Shown here: positions 26,530 to 33,722 of the stretch, one piece after another
Numbering within the stretch: the stretch's first letter is position 1
Layout of the letters: the number at the start of each line of letters is the position of its first letter
Source: UBA9160 sp035489755
GTDB taxonomy: Bacteria; Myxococcota_A; UBA9160
Length of the DNA: 64,000 nucleotides
Assembly (NCBI GenBank): GCA_035489755.1
Contig: DATGZK010000060.1
Coordinates: 4,723-68,722, forward strand
Reading direction: 5' to 3'
The notes under the pieces: generated by a model
The model's input: the letters and a program-made list of their open reading frames with translations, nothing else
Told to the model about the DNA's origin: nothing
The model's database searches: none
Made by a program: the position numbers and the translations under genes

Positions 26530-27209
26530 GAGGGACTCCTCGTCGGGTAAGGATCGGTCGGGAGCGGAAGGACGGCACCTTCGACGCAGCGCACCGCCTC
26601 GCGCAGATAATCTTCTTCGCGGTTTCCGTTCCCGCGCACAAAACACTCCATCAGCGCCGCTTCCACCAGCGCGAAAAGCAGCTCGGCCACAATCTGGGCG
26701 TCCATGGGACGCAGCAACCCGCTCCGGCCCCACGCGTCGAAGCCCCGGGCCAGCGCGGCCACGATCTCCGCGCGACTTGCGCGGCGCGCGGCCGAGGCCT
26801 CGCTGGGATCTGCCGAAAGGCCAAGCAGGCGCGCGAGCGCCCCGTGCTTGCGGACATAGCCAAAGGCGCACTGCAGCATGGCCGCGGCGGAGGGGACTGA
26901 ACCCAGCTCCGGCGCCGCTTCGAACATGGCCTCGGCGAGGCCGCGGCCGTAGTCGGCCGCCACCGCTTCCAAGAGTCCCGCCTTCGACCCGAAGTGGTGG
27001 AAGACGATGCCCTCCGACACACCCGCGTGACGCGCAACGACCGCCGTCGGAGTGCCGGCAAAGCCGTGCTCGGCAAACAGGCGCCGCGCAGCGCTCATAA
27101 TCCGCGCCCGTTTGTTCTCGGGATCCCGCCTGCGCGCGGAGACGCGGCGGCCGGGCATGAGCTTGGCCCGCCTCGCCTTCCCGCGAGCCGGAGTGCGACG
27201 ACCGCTCAT
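26526..27209 (-). CDS. TetR/AcrR family transcriptional regulator
   Basis: A 227-residue regulator. After a basic N-terminal tail of about 30 residues comes the TetR helix-turn-helix: ENKRARIMSAARRLFAEHGF, GTPTAVVARHAGVSEGIVFH and HFGSKAGLLEAV (about residues 30-85). The C-terminal ligand domain is helical with no recognisable subfamily. It is sandwiched by ATGA overlaps between the NTF2-like and carotenoid oxygenase genes, so it most likely controls this very operon. The TTGAGT-GCT-ACTCAA palindrome at 27674-27688 just upstream of the operon is the natural candidate operator. The ligand may be the oxygenase substrate or product (inference). Confidence 0.9.
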   Translation of the reverse strand: MSGRRTPARGKARRAKLMPGRRVSARRRDPENKRARIMSAARRLFAEHGFAGTPTAVVARHAGVSEGIVFHHFGSKAGLLEAVAADYGRGLAEAMFEAAPELGSVPSAAAMLQCAFGYVRKHGALARLLGLSADPSEASAARRASRAEIVAALARGFDAWGRSGLLRPMDAQIVAELLFALVEAALMECFVRGNGNREEDYLREAVRCVEGAVLPLPTDPYPTRSPS

Positions 27210-27661
27210 CGTGCCGCTGGCGCAGGGGCGAGCTTCGCTCCATGCGCCGCCAGGTAGGCCGCGGTCCGCTGCGCAAACTCAGCCGGGATCTCGTCCTCGA
27301 GGCGGCAGATCGCGTCCCCGGAGAAAAAAGCCTTGGTGTCACCCTCGATCCGCAGTTCAGGTGCGCCGGGCAGGCGATAGATCGCTGCCCAGTGCATGAA
27401 GACGTGATCTCGGCGCTCCTCGGGGCCGTCGAGGGCGAGGACCTCGCGAGAGGCAAATCTCTGATCAAAGCCCTGGGTCACGCCATCAAAGTATGCGAGC
27501 ACTGCAGCCCGGCCCTTGTGCTCTCCTCCAAAGGGAGGCGGCCCGGAGATGGCGTAGACCGCATCCTCGGTGAAGCAGGGAGCGCAGATCGAGAAGTCGC
27601 GGAGGGCATAGGCCTGCTCGAATTTCAGCGCATAGTTCACAAACTGGCTGATGCGGCCCAT
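27206..27661 (-). CDS. NTF2-like (SnoaL-type) protein
   Basis: A 151-residue NTF2-like cone-fold protein: NYALKFEQAYALRDFSICAP followed by CFTEDAVYAISGPPPFGGEH (the typical alpha1-beta1 pocket with an Asp), then GRAAVLAYFDGVTQGFDQRF and a final strand series HVFMHWAAIYRLPGAPELRI. Such proteins act as isomerases, dehydratases or hydrolases, or as binding accessories. The ATG at 27661 is preferred because homology starts there. Its stop overlaps the TetR start (ATGA), making it the first gene of the operon controlled from the palindromic region at 27674-27708. Confidence 0.82.
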   Translation of the reverse strand: MGRISQFVNYALKFEQAYALRDFSICAPCFTEDAVYAISGPPPFGGEHKGRAAVLAYFDGVTQGFDQRFASREVLALDGPEERRDHVFMHWAAIYRLPGAPELRIEGDTKAFFSGDAICRLEDEIPAEFAQRTAAYLAAHGAKLAPAPAAR

Positions 27662-27673
27662 CGGAAGTCTCTC

Positions 27674-27708
27674 TTGAGTGCTACTCAATAGTAATCGAGC
27701 AGGACTCA
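27674..27708 (-). promoter_or_regulatory. palindromic operator region of the NTF2/TetR/carotenoid oxygenase operon
   Basis: A perfect inverted repeat TTGAGT-GCT-ACTCAA occupies 27674-27688, 13 bases before the first gene's ATG. A second, imperfect copy (TCGAG-CAGG-ACTCAA) follows about 20 bases further upstream. The size and symmetry fit a TetR dimer site, and the operon encodes a TetR protein. The match is structural; I do not claim a known motif. Confidence 0.6.
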
Positions 27709-27810
27709 ATAAGCAAGCACCTTTCGCGGGAGGCGACCCGGTGAAAAGCGGCCTGGCCGAGCGCGGATGCTGCGGGCACGAGGCGTCCCGCTCGGCTCCG
27801 CGCGGGCTGG

Positions 27811-27832
27811 GCCGCCGCGGCTTCGCGGCGGC
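27811..27832. terminator. GC-rich nine-pair hairpin
   Basis: GCCGCCGCG pairs perfectly with CGCGGCGGC around a four-base loop. It lies in the 430-base interval between the dehydrogenase gene and the NTF2-like operon, both on the minus strand, and may terminate transcription from the dehydrogenase gene, although it is about 260 bases past its stop. Confidence 0.3.
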
Positions 27833-27910
27833 GGCGGACGCGATCCCGACACTCCGCACGGGGTTCTGCGACCGTGCCGGCATCCCCCCGAATCCCGGAA
27901 GGACTCCCCA

Positions 27911-28076
27911 ATGAAACAGACACGGCTCATGCCCATGCCGGGAGGCGAAGAGCCCGCTCGAAGGCCGGCCCAAGCTCGCAGAGGTGCGAGAGACCGTCGG
28001 CAAGCAGGCAGCCGTGGCGCGCGTTCTCGGCGAGATGGGCGAAGCCCTTGCAAAATCGATGGCGGCGCGACGCTAG
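27911..28076 (+). pseudogene. possible small ORF remnant (frame-split)
   Basis: An ATG at 27911 begins MKQTRLMPMPGGEEPARRP in one frame. From 27966 the neighbouring frame reads RPKLAEVRETVGKQAAVARV then LGEMGEALAKSMAARR and a stop at 28076, an amphipathic helix with natural-looking composition. Joining the frames at about 27965 would give a protein of about 55 residues. I recognise no family, and this could be chance. The rest of 27709-28091 holds no gene that I can support. Confidence 0.25.
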
Positions 28077-28091
28077 TGGCGGCGCCCTTTC

Positions 28092-29360
28092 TTACGGGAA
28101 CACGCCTCGACGCCGCTTCGCCTCGGCGACGCGGTGGAGGCCGCGCATCAGGGACGCCGTGCGCAGGTCCACCTTCTTCTCGCGGGCTACGGCCAGGACC
28201 TCGCGAAAGCTGTGCTGCATGATCGCGATCAGCTTTTGATTCACTTCTTCCTCGGTCCAGAAGAACTGCTGGGCGTCCTGCACCCATTCAAAGTAGGAGA
28301 CGGTCACCCCACCGGCGTTCGCAAGGATATCCGGGACGACGAAGGTGCCGCGCTCGGCCAGGATGTCGTCTGCCTCGAGTGTTGTCGGACCATTCGCACC
28401 CTCGACCACCATGCGACAGCGCAGCTCGCCGGCGTTGCGCTCCGTGATCTGGTTCTGGATCGCCGCAGGGATCAGCACTTCGCAGGGAAGCGTCAGCAGC
28501 TCCTGCGGCGTCACCGACTCACCGACCGGATAGCCCTCCAAGAACCGGTGCTCCTTCACCCAGGCGTCGAGCTTCGCGATGTCGAGACCATTGGGGTCAT
28601 GGACACCGCCCTTTACGTCCGAGACCGCAACGACCCGCGCGCCGAGATGCGCGGCAAGGCGCGCGACGGTACCGCCCACCTGGCCGAAGCCTTGGACGGC
28701 GACGCGCGCTCCTTCGATCGGCATCCCGAGGTACTTGCACGCCTCGAGCATGCAGGTCACGACGCCCCGGCCCGTTGAGTCCTTGCGGCCGAGCGAGCCG
28801 CCGATCTCGATCGGCTTACCGGTCACGACGCCCGGGACCGTGTGTCCCTTCTGCTGGGAGTAGGTGTCCATCATCCACGCCATCACCTGCTCATCCGTCC
28901 CGAGGTCCGGGCCTGGGATGTCCCGGTCGGGTCCGATCATCTCGATGATCTCCGAGGTGTAGCGGCGGGTGATGCGCTGAAGCTCGGTCCGGGAGAGGTC
29001 GTTTGGATTGATCCGGACGCCGCCCTTCGCGCCGCCAAAGGGGAGGCCGATGATCGCGCACTTCCATGTCATCCAGATCGCGAGGGCCGTGATCTCCCCG
29101 AGATCGAGATCCTCGTCAAAGCGTGTGCCCCCTTTGGTGGGACCCATGCTGAGCAGGTGCTGCACGCGGTAGCCGAAGACCGTGTCCACCGTCGAGTAGT
29201 TGTCTCGCCGGAAGGGGAACGAGACGACGAGCGCGCGCTGCGGGGTGCGGAGCCGCTCCCAAATGTTGTCGTCGAGCTGCATTAGGGCCGCACTGCGGTC
29301 GAGCTGCGCAACCGCAAGCCGATACATCGGGGTATCCCACTCCGGACGGACGGGGCTCAT
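28092..29360 (-). CDS. Glu/Leu/Phe/Val dehydrogenase (glutamate dehydrogenase type)
   Basis: A 422-residue amino acid dehydrogenase. The N-terminal substrate domain has GPTKGGTRF (Lys76), WKCAIIGLPFGGAKGG with the catalytic Lys112, and PDRDIPGPDLGTDEQVMAWM with the catalytic Asp region. The Rossmann domain has VAVQGFGQVGGTVARL (GxGxxG) and later VVEGANGPTTLEADDIL and DILANAGGVTVSYFEWVQ. The length and motifs are those of hexameric NAD(P)-dependent glutamate dehydrogenases; specificity for Glu over branched-chain amino acids is likely but not proven. The ATG follows an ideal AAGGAGGATGC site. TAGGTT lies 26 bases before the start. Confidence 0.92.
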   Translation of the reverse strand: MSPVRPEWDTPMYRLAVAQLDRSAALMQLDDNIWERLRTPQRALVVSFPFRRDNYSTVDTVFGYRVQHLLSMGPTKGGTRFDEDLDLGEITALAIWMTWKCAIIGLPFGGAKGGVRINPNDLSRTELQRITRRYTSEIIEMIGPDRDIPGPDLGTDEQVMAWMMDTYSQQKGHTVPGVVTGKPIEIGGSLGRKDSTGRGVVTCMLEACKYLGMPIEGARVAVQGFGQVGGTVARLAAHLGARVVAVSDVKGGVHDPNGLDIAKLDAWVKEHRFLEGYPVGESVTPQELLTLPCEVLIPAAIQNQITERNAGELRCRMVVEGANGPTTLEADDILAERGTFVVPDILANAGGVTVSYFEWVQDAQQFFWTEEEVNQKLIAIMQHSFREVLAVAREKKVDLRTASLMRGLHRVAEAKRRRGVFP

Positions 29361-29774
29361 GCATCCTCCTTAAAGTGCGGGGCGCGAACCTAGCGCGCGC
29401 GCCTGAAGTTTGAACGTAGGCTTGGGAACGGACTGGCAAAGCCTTCGCCGCCTCGGGGCATCCGATCGGACCCTCGCCCCACCACCATCTCCCCCTGCGA
29501 CGCGCCAATCCCGCAGACCCGCCCGCCCGTGCACTCCCCGCTCCGTCCATGGCGACTCTGTCCCCCGTCCCACCCATCGGCACCGGCTCCGCTACGCGGG
29601 CTGCTGCGAATCCGTCGCCACGCCCTTGTGGTCGGCGCGCTCGCGACCGCGGGCTTCGCTTGCACGGCTTGCTTCAACCCCGGGGTTCGGGGGGCCGCAG
29701 CCCACCTCGAAGAGAGCCTCTCGCGCAGCGCGTCTGGCAGCGCTCCGCTGGGAGGTTCCACTTCTACCGCGTGG
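29361..29774. other. gap of about 410 bases with one weak lipoprotein-like frame
   Basis: Between the dehydrogenase start and the glycosyltransferase 3' end. On the plus strand about 29595-29801 an open frame contains RRHALVVGALATAGFACTAC, which looks like a lipoprotein signal (FAC lipobox), but there is no good start codon in front of it and its end overlaps the glycosyltransferase gene. I do not call it as a gene. TAGGTT (29387-29392, minus strand) is a putative -10 element for the dehydrogenase. Confidence 0.3.
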
Positions 29775-30671
29775 CTACCGACCTCCCCTCAGGAGCTGTA
29801 GCTTCGCCGGGATCCGACGCAGTCGCAGCTTCACCAGATCGAGCGCCATCAGGAACAAGAGATGGAGGCGGATGATGCGCTTGCCCCGGGCTGCCCGGGC
29901 AGCGCGGAGCCAGCCGCGCGCGCGCGTCGACTCCGCCAGCGCATCGTAGAGCGCGATCTCCTCTCGAAAGCGCAGGAGATTCTCGGACTGTAGCGCCGTG
30001 GCGCTGGCTGTGTGTCGCCGGTACGCGTATGCCACACGGCGGATCCCTACGAGGGTCTCACCCTCGAGCAGGAGGCGCGACAGGAGCTCGAGATCCTGGA
30101 CCTGTTTCCAGCGCGGCATGAACCGCCGCTCGCCAAGAGCAGCCCGCCGCCAGCAGAGCGTGGGACACATCACGAAGTTCCCGTGGAGAAGGAGCCGCAA
30201 GCCGCGCTCTTCCGCGAGGAGGATTGGGCCCTCGCCCCTTGGTGTGAGCCAGCCCTTCATCCAGTCCGGGAACGAAAAGCGGGGCTGACCCGCTTCATCG
30301 ATGATCTTGGCGCCGCAAAAAAGGGCTGCCGCCTGCGGATAGACCGCGGCCGCATCCTCCATTCGGGCGCAGTAATCCGGCAGCAGCTCGTCGTCGGCAT
30401 GGAGCAGCGTCACGAGCTCCGTTTCGGCGAGCTCGAGGCAACGGTTCCAGTTGGCGACCATTCCTGCGCCCGGGGCGGCCCGCACGTGACGCACGCGCGG
30501 GTCGGCAAGACTGGCCACCAGCTGGGCCCCTTCCTCGGGCCGTTCGCCGTCATCCGAAACGAGGATTGCCGCCGGCAGCCGTGACTGCGCACGTGCACTC
30601 GCGATCGCACGCTCGAGGTAGGCGAGACCCGCGTGGTAGGGAATCGCGATCGTAATGCGCTCTACCGTCAC
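29775..30671 (-). CDS. glycosyltransferase family 2 protein
   Basis: A 298-residue GT-A fold glycosyltransferase: ITIAIPYHAGLAYLERAIAS (strand 1 and helix), AAILVSDDGERPEEGAQLVA (SDDG for nucleotide binding), AGMVANWNRCLELAETELVT and LLHADDELLPDYCARMEDAA (HADD, the DXD-equivalent metal site). QVQDLELLSRLLLEGETLVG holds the ED-like catalytic region. The C-terminus is basic without clear membrane helices, so it is probably a peripheral cytoplasmic enzyme. It diverges from the methyltransferase gene, and the two likely modify the same surface glycan (inference). The sugar donor is unknown. Confidence 0.87.
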   Translation of the reverse strand: MTVERITIAIPYHAGLAYLERAIASARAQSRLPAAILVSDDGERPEEGAQLVASLADPRVRHVRAAPGAGMVANWNRCLELAETELVTLLHADDELLPDYCARMEDAAAVYPQAAALFCGAKIIDEAGQPRFSFPDWMKGWLTPRGEGPILLAEERGLRLLLHGNFVMCPTLCWRRAALGERRFMPRWKQVQDLELLSRLLLEGETLVGIRRVAYAYRRHTASATALQSENLLRFREEIALYDALAESTRARGWLRAARAARGKRIIRLHLLFLMALDLVKLRLRRIPAKLQLLRGGR

Positions 30672-30693
30672 GAAGCTGCGCTCCGGGGACTGC

Positions 30694-30699
30694 TAGACT
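30694..30699 (+). promoter_or_regulatory. TAGACT, putative -10 element
   Basis: TAGACT lies 37 bases before the methyltransferase ATG, in the 65-base divergent interval with the glycosyltransferase gene. No -35 box is obvious. Confidence 0.3.
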
Positions 30700-30736
30700 G
30701 GCCGCGCTGCGGGCGGGGAAAGACACGGGGAGCGCG

Positions 30737-31357
30737 ATGGCAGCAGAGCGCTGTGACGAGGGGCGGGAGACGACGACCGAAACCGCCGCGTATGCCGCGC
30801 GGCTCGAGCGCGCGGCGCGCAGCCGCTGGCGCCGCTGGCTCGATGTGCAGGCGCCGTACCGCTGGAACCTGCGGCGCCTCGCCCTTGGCCGCACGCTTGA
30901 GGTGGGATGCGGGGTGGGCCGCAACCTCCGCCACCTCGGCAAAGGCGCGGTCGGGATCGACCGCAATGCGCTCGCCGTCGACTTCGCCCGTCGGGCCGGG
31001 CTCGACGCATTCCAGCCCGAGGAGTTCCGCGCCTCCCCGCACGCGCAGCCTCCTCGCTTCGACACACTGCTGTTCGCACATGTGCTCGAGCACATGAGCC
31101 GCGCTGTAGCGGTGGGCCTCGTCCGCGAGCATCTGGCTTACCTCGCGCCCGGCGGCCGCGTCGTCGTGATCACACCCCAGGAGCGGGGATTCGCGAGTGA
31201 CGAGACCCACGTCGAATTTATGGACTTCGTCCAGATCGATCGCATCCTGCGTGAGAGCGGGCTAGAGCCCCTGCGCTTCTTCTCGTTCCCTCTCCCCCGT
31301 CTGTTCGGGCGCATCTTTCCGTACAACGAGTTCGTAGGGATCGGGCGGTTGCCCTGA
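30737..31357 (+). CDS. class I SAM-dependent methyltransferase
   Basis: A 206-residue methyltransferase. Motif I reads LEVGCGVGRNLRHLG (about residues 54-68), the acidic strand-2 end is VGIDRNALAVDFAR, motif II-like LLFAHVLEHMSRAVAV, and the later LAYLAPGGRVVVITPQERGF. The end PLRFFSFPLPRLFGRIFPYN plus EFVGIGR is a conserved tail in methyltransferases found in glycan gene clusters. The stop lies 96 bases inside the 3' end of the convergent glycosyltransferase gene; because the tail is conserved, the methyltransferase end is authentic. Substrate unknown. Confidence 0.87.
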   Translation: MAAERCDEGRETTTETAAYAARLERAARSRWRRWLDVQAPYRWNLRRLALGRTLEVGCGVGRNLRHLGKGAVGIDRNALAVDFARRAGLDAFQPEEFRASPHAQPPRFDTLLFAHVLEHMSRAVAVGLVREHLAYLAPGGRVVVITPQERGFASDETHVEFMDFVQIDRILRESGLEPLRFFSFPLPRLFGRIFPYNEFVGIGRLP

Positions 31358-32287
31358 CAGGGGCTCGCGCGGAACGTTCTGCAGGTCGTAGGACAAGAAG
31401 GCCAACACAAGCTGCACACCCACGATAACAGGCAGCGCCGCCAGCATCACTGTGCCACTCGTGGCCGGGACGCCGGTGTCGTGGGACAGCCACCAGTGTC
31501 GCACGCCGACTGCGCTTCCGAAGGAAATGAAAAGAAGACCCACTACGATCTCGATCGACGCAATGTTGAAATTTCGCAGGTAGTAGGAGTAGAAGATCCG
31601 CTTGAGCGTGTTCTTTGCATGTCCGAAGAGGAACACGGGCACGATTCGCGGCACGACGAGCGTGCTCTTCTCGTTGCTATAGATCGTCGGCATCCGAACA
31701 TCGCAGACCACCGCGCGCAGAATACCCAAGCGGAAGAGTAGGTCCGACTCAAAGAAGAAGCGGCGCGAGAGTTTTTCGAAGGGGAGCTCGCGGGCCACTG
31801 CGCTGTGCAAGGCGGTAAAACCATTGGTCGGATCGATGACGTTCCAGTAGCCGGTCGAGAGTTTGGTCACGAAGGAGAGCACGGAGTTTCCCGCAAGCCG
31901 CACGCCAGGCATACGCCGGAGAGAGTCGAGATCATGAAAGCGGTTGCCCTTGGCGTAGTCCGCCTTGCCTGCCACGATCGGCGCGACAAGCCGCGGGATC
32001 TGTGCGGGGTCCATCTGTCCGTCGCCGTCGAGCTTTACGAGCACGGTGGCGCCGTCGGCAAGTGCGGCGCGGTAACCCGTGAGCGTCGCGCCTCCTACGC
32101 CCTGATTCTCCGCGTGGCGCAGCACCCGAACGCGGGGGTCGCGGCAGTGCGCCTCCACGTGGTCCCCGGTGCCTTCCGGGCACGCATCGTCTACGACGTA
32201 GATCGCGTCGCACTCCCTCCCGATTCGCGCAATCACCTCCAGGACATGATCACGCACGCGGTAGCACGGCATCACGACGGCGATCAT
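31262..32287 (-). CDS. glycosyltransferase family 2 with C-terminal membrane helices (dolichol-phosphate-mannosyltransferase-like)
   Basis: A 341-residue protein. The GT-A domain (IAVVMPCYRVRDHVLEVIAR, IYVVDDACPEGTGDHV, NQGVGGATLTGYRAALADGA, LVKLDGDGQMDPAQIPRLVA with the DGDGQ metal motif) is followed by two membrane helices (IEIVVGLLFISFGSAVGV and VMLAALPVIVGVQLVLAFL). This is the shape of enzymes that charge polyprenyl phosphate with a sugar. Homologues normally end soon after the NVPREPL motif; here a charged tail of about 30 residues continues, encoded antisense to the methyltransferase gene. It lies about 95 bases downstream of the TPR genes on the same strand. Confidence 0.87.
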   Translation of the reverse strand: MIAVVMPCYRVRDHVLEVIARIGRECDAIYVVDDACPEGTGDHVEAHCRDPRVRVLRHAENQGVGGATLTGYRAALADGATVLVKLDGDGQMDPAQIPRLVAPIVAGKADYAKGNRFHDLDSLRRMPGVRLAGNSVLSFVTKLSTGYWNVIDPTNGFTALHSAVARELPFEKLSRRFFFESDLLFRLGILRAVVCDVRMPTIYSNEKSTLVVPRIVPVFLFGHAKNTLKRIFYSYYLRNFNIASIEIVVGLLFISFGSAVGVRHWWLSHDTGVPATSGTVMLAALPVIVGVQLVLAFLSYDLQNVPREPLSGQPPDPYELVVRKDAPEQTGEREREEAQGL

Positions 32288-32381
32288 CCGAGAAAGCCTC
32301 CTCCCGTTCGGACCGCGCTCGGCCCGGGGCCTTGGGCTCCCCGACCCTTACGCATATCCATCCCGTGACCCCTGCAGGCGC

Positions 32382-33722
32382 TCAGCGCTGGGCGGACTCG
32401 TAGGCCTTGATCGAGGCGAGCGCGCTGCGGGCGTCAGGGGCATCGGGGAATTTCGGAGCGAGCGCAAGCGCCTTTTCGTAGGCGCTGGCTGCCTCGTCGC
32501 GGTGGCCGGCCTTCTCGAGCGCGACGGCGCGGCGGTAGGGGAAGCTGGCCGTCGGCTGATTCGAAGCCTCCGCGAGGGAGATGGCGTACTCGAACTGCCG
32601 CACCGCAGGGTCGTAGAGGCGCTTTTGGAGGTATACGAAACCGAGGGTGTCGGCGACGTCCGGGTTCTGCGGAAGCTGCGCCTGCGCCTCCTGGGCGAGG
32701 TGGAGCGGACGCTCGAGGTCCTTGCCCGTACGAGCCAGCAGGTAGGCGAGATCGTTTTTGACACCCGCCACGTTCTGCGGCTCGGGCTGCGCGAGGATCT
32801 GCTCGTAAAGCGCGGTGGCGTCGTTCTCCCGGCCGAGATTCACGTACACACGGGCGAGTGCTTCTTGGCTGGCCGGAGGGAGCTTGCCCTGCGCCCGCAG
32901 CTCGCCCAATTCCTGCGAGGCCTGATCGAGGTGGCCGGTCGCGGCCGCGCGGCTCACGAACTCGTTGGCGAACTCCGCGCGTGTGGGTTCGTGCACCATG
33001 GCAAGTCGTGCGTCCTCCATGGCGGCAGGCGCGTTCCCGGCGGCGGCGTGGGCCGATGCGCGCGCCGCGTAGAGCGCGGCTGGCACGTTTGCGCCCGCCG
33101 CTTCGAGCGCGGAGGAGTAGAGCGCGTTGTCGGGGAGCGGCCCTCCGGCCTGAGCGTGAGCGGTCTCCGCGAGCTGCATCCGGGCGTCGTAGGTCTTCCC
33201 TTCGAGCACGTATGCAATCGGGTCCGCGGGATCCAGCTCAGCGGCCTTTTGCGCCGCGGCAAGTGCACCGTCGAGGTCTTGCTTCGTGATCAGGCAGTCC
33301 GCGCGCCGGTTGTGCGCGGGCGCGTAGGTCGGATTCTTTTCTATCACCTCGTCAATCAGTGCCTTGGCTTCATCGGGACTTGCGATGATCAACAGCGACG
33401 CCTCTGCCATACCGGCATCCAGCCGCTTGGGATCGAGGCGATAGGCTTCCCGGTAGTAGAAAAGCGCTTCCGAGTACTTCTGGTCCGCCGAAAGCACCTG
33501 TGCGATCTCGAAGTTGACGTCGGCGCTCTTCGGATTGAGCTGCAGTGCGTTGCGATACTCGAGCAGGGCCTCGTTAAGCTTGCCTTGCTGGCGGTACAAT
33601 TGACCGCGCTCCATGTGGGCGCGGAACTTTTGCTCCGGCGAGCGGCAACCCGAACTTGCAAAGGCGATGACCAGGACGAGGACGAACGCAGGGCCGCGTG
33701 ATCTCCGAGAGCCATCGAGCAT
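32382..33722 (-). CDS. TPR-repeat protein, probable lipoprotein
   Basis: A 446-residue protein. An N-terminal signal FVLVLVIAFASSGCRSPEQK ends in a cysteine with a weak lipobox. It is followed by TPR units such as HMERGQLYRQQGKLNEALLE, FEIAQVLSADQKYSEALFYY, NRRADCLITKQDLDGALAAA and, near the end, TLGFVYLQKRLYDPAVRQFE. It should be a periplasmic or outer-membrane-facing scaffold. The start codon overlaps the stop of the larger TPR gene upstream as TGATG, so translation is coupled. The architecture resembles TPR proteins of exopolysaccharide and PEP-CTERM loci, but no exosortase is in the window, so I give no gene name. Confidence 0.8.
   Translation of the reverse strand: MLDGSRRSRGPAFVLVLVIAFASSGCRSPEQKFRAHMERGQLYRQQGKLNEALLEYRNALQLNPKSADVNFEIAQVLSADQKYSEALFYYREAYRLDPKRLDAGMAEASLLIIASPDEAKALIDEVIEKNPTYAPAHNRRADCLITKQDLDGALAAAQKAAELDPADPIAYVLEGKTYDARMQLAETAHAQAGGPLPDNALYSSALEAAGANVPAALYAARASAHAAAGNAPAAMEDARLAMVHEPTRAEFANEFVSRAAATGHLDQASQELGELRAQGKLPPASQEALARVYVNLGRENDATALYEQILAQPEPQNVAGVKNDLAYLLARTGKDLERPLHLAQEAQAQLPQNPDVADTLGFVYLQKRLYDPAVRQFEYAISLAEASNQPTASFPYRRAVALEKAGHRDEAASAYEKALALAPKFPDAPDARSALASIKAYESAQR

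Noticed and set aside
25138..27468. A single open frame of 776 codons spanning the carotenoid oxygenase and TetR region
   Set aside because: Only the part after 26529 carries family motifs and has a ribosome site; the rest is antisense- or out-of-frame GC-rich sequence over the TetR gene.
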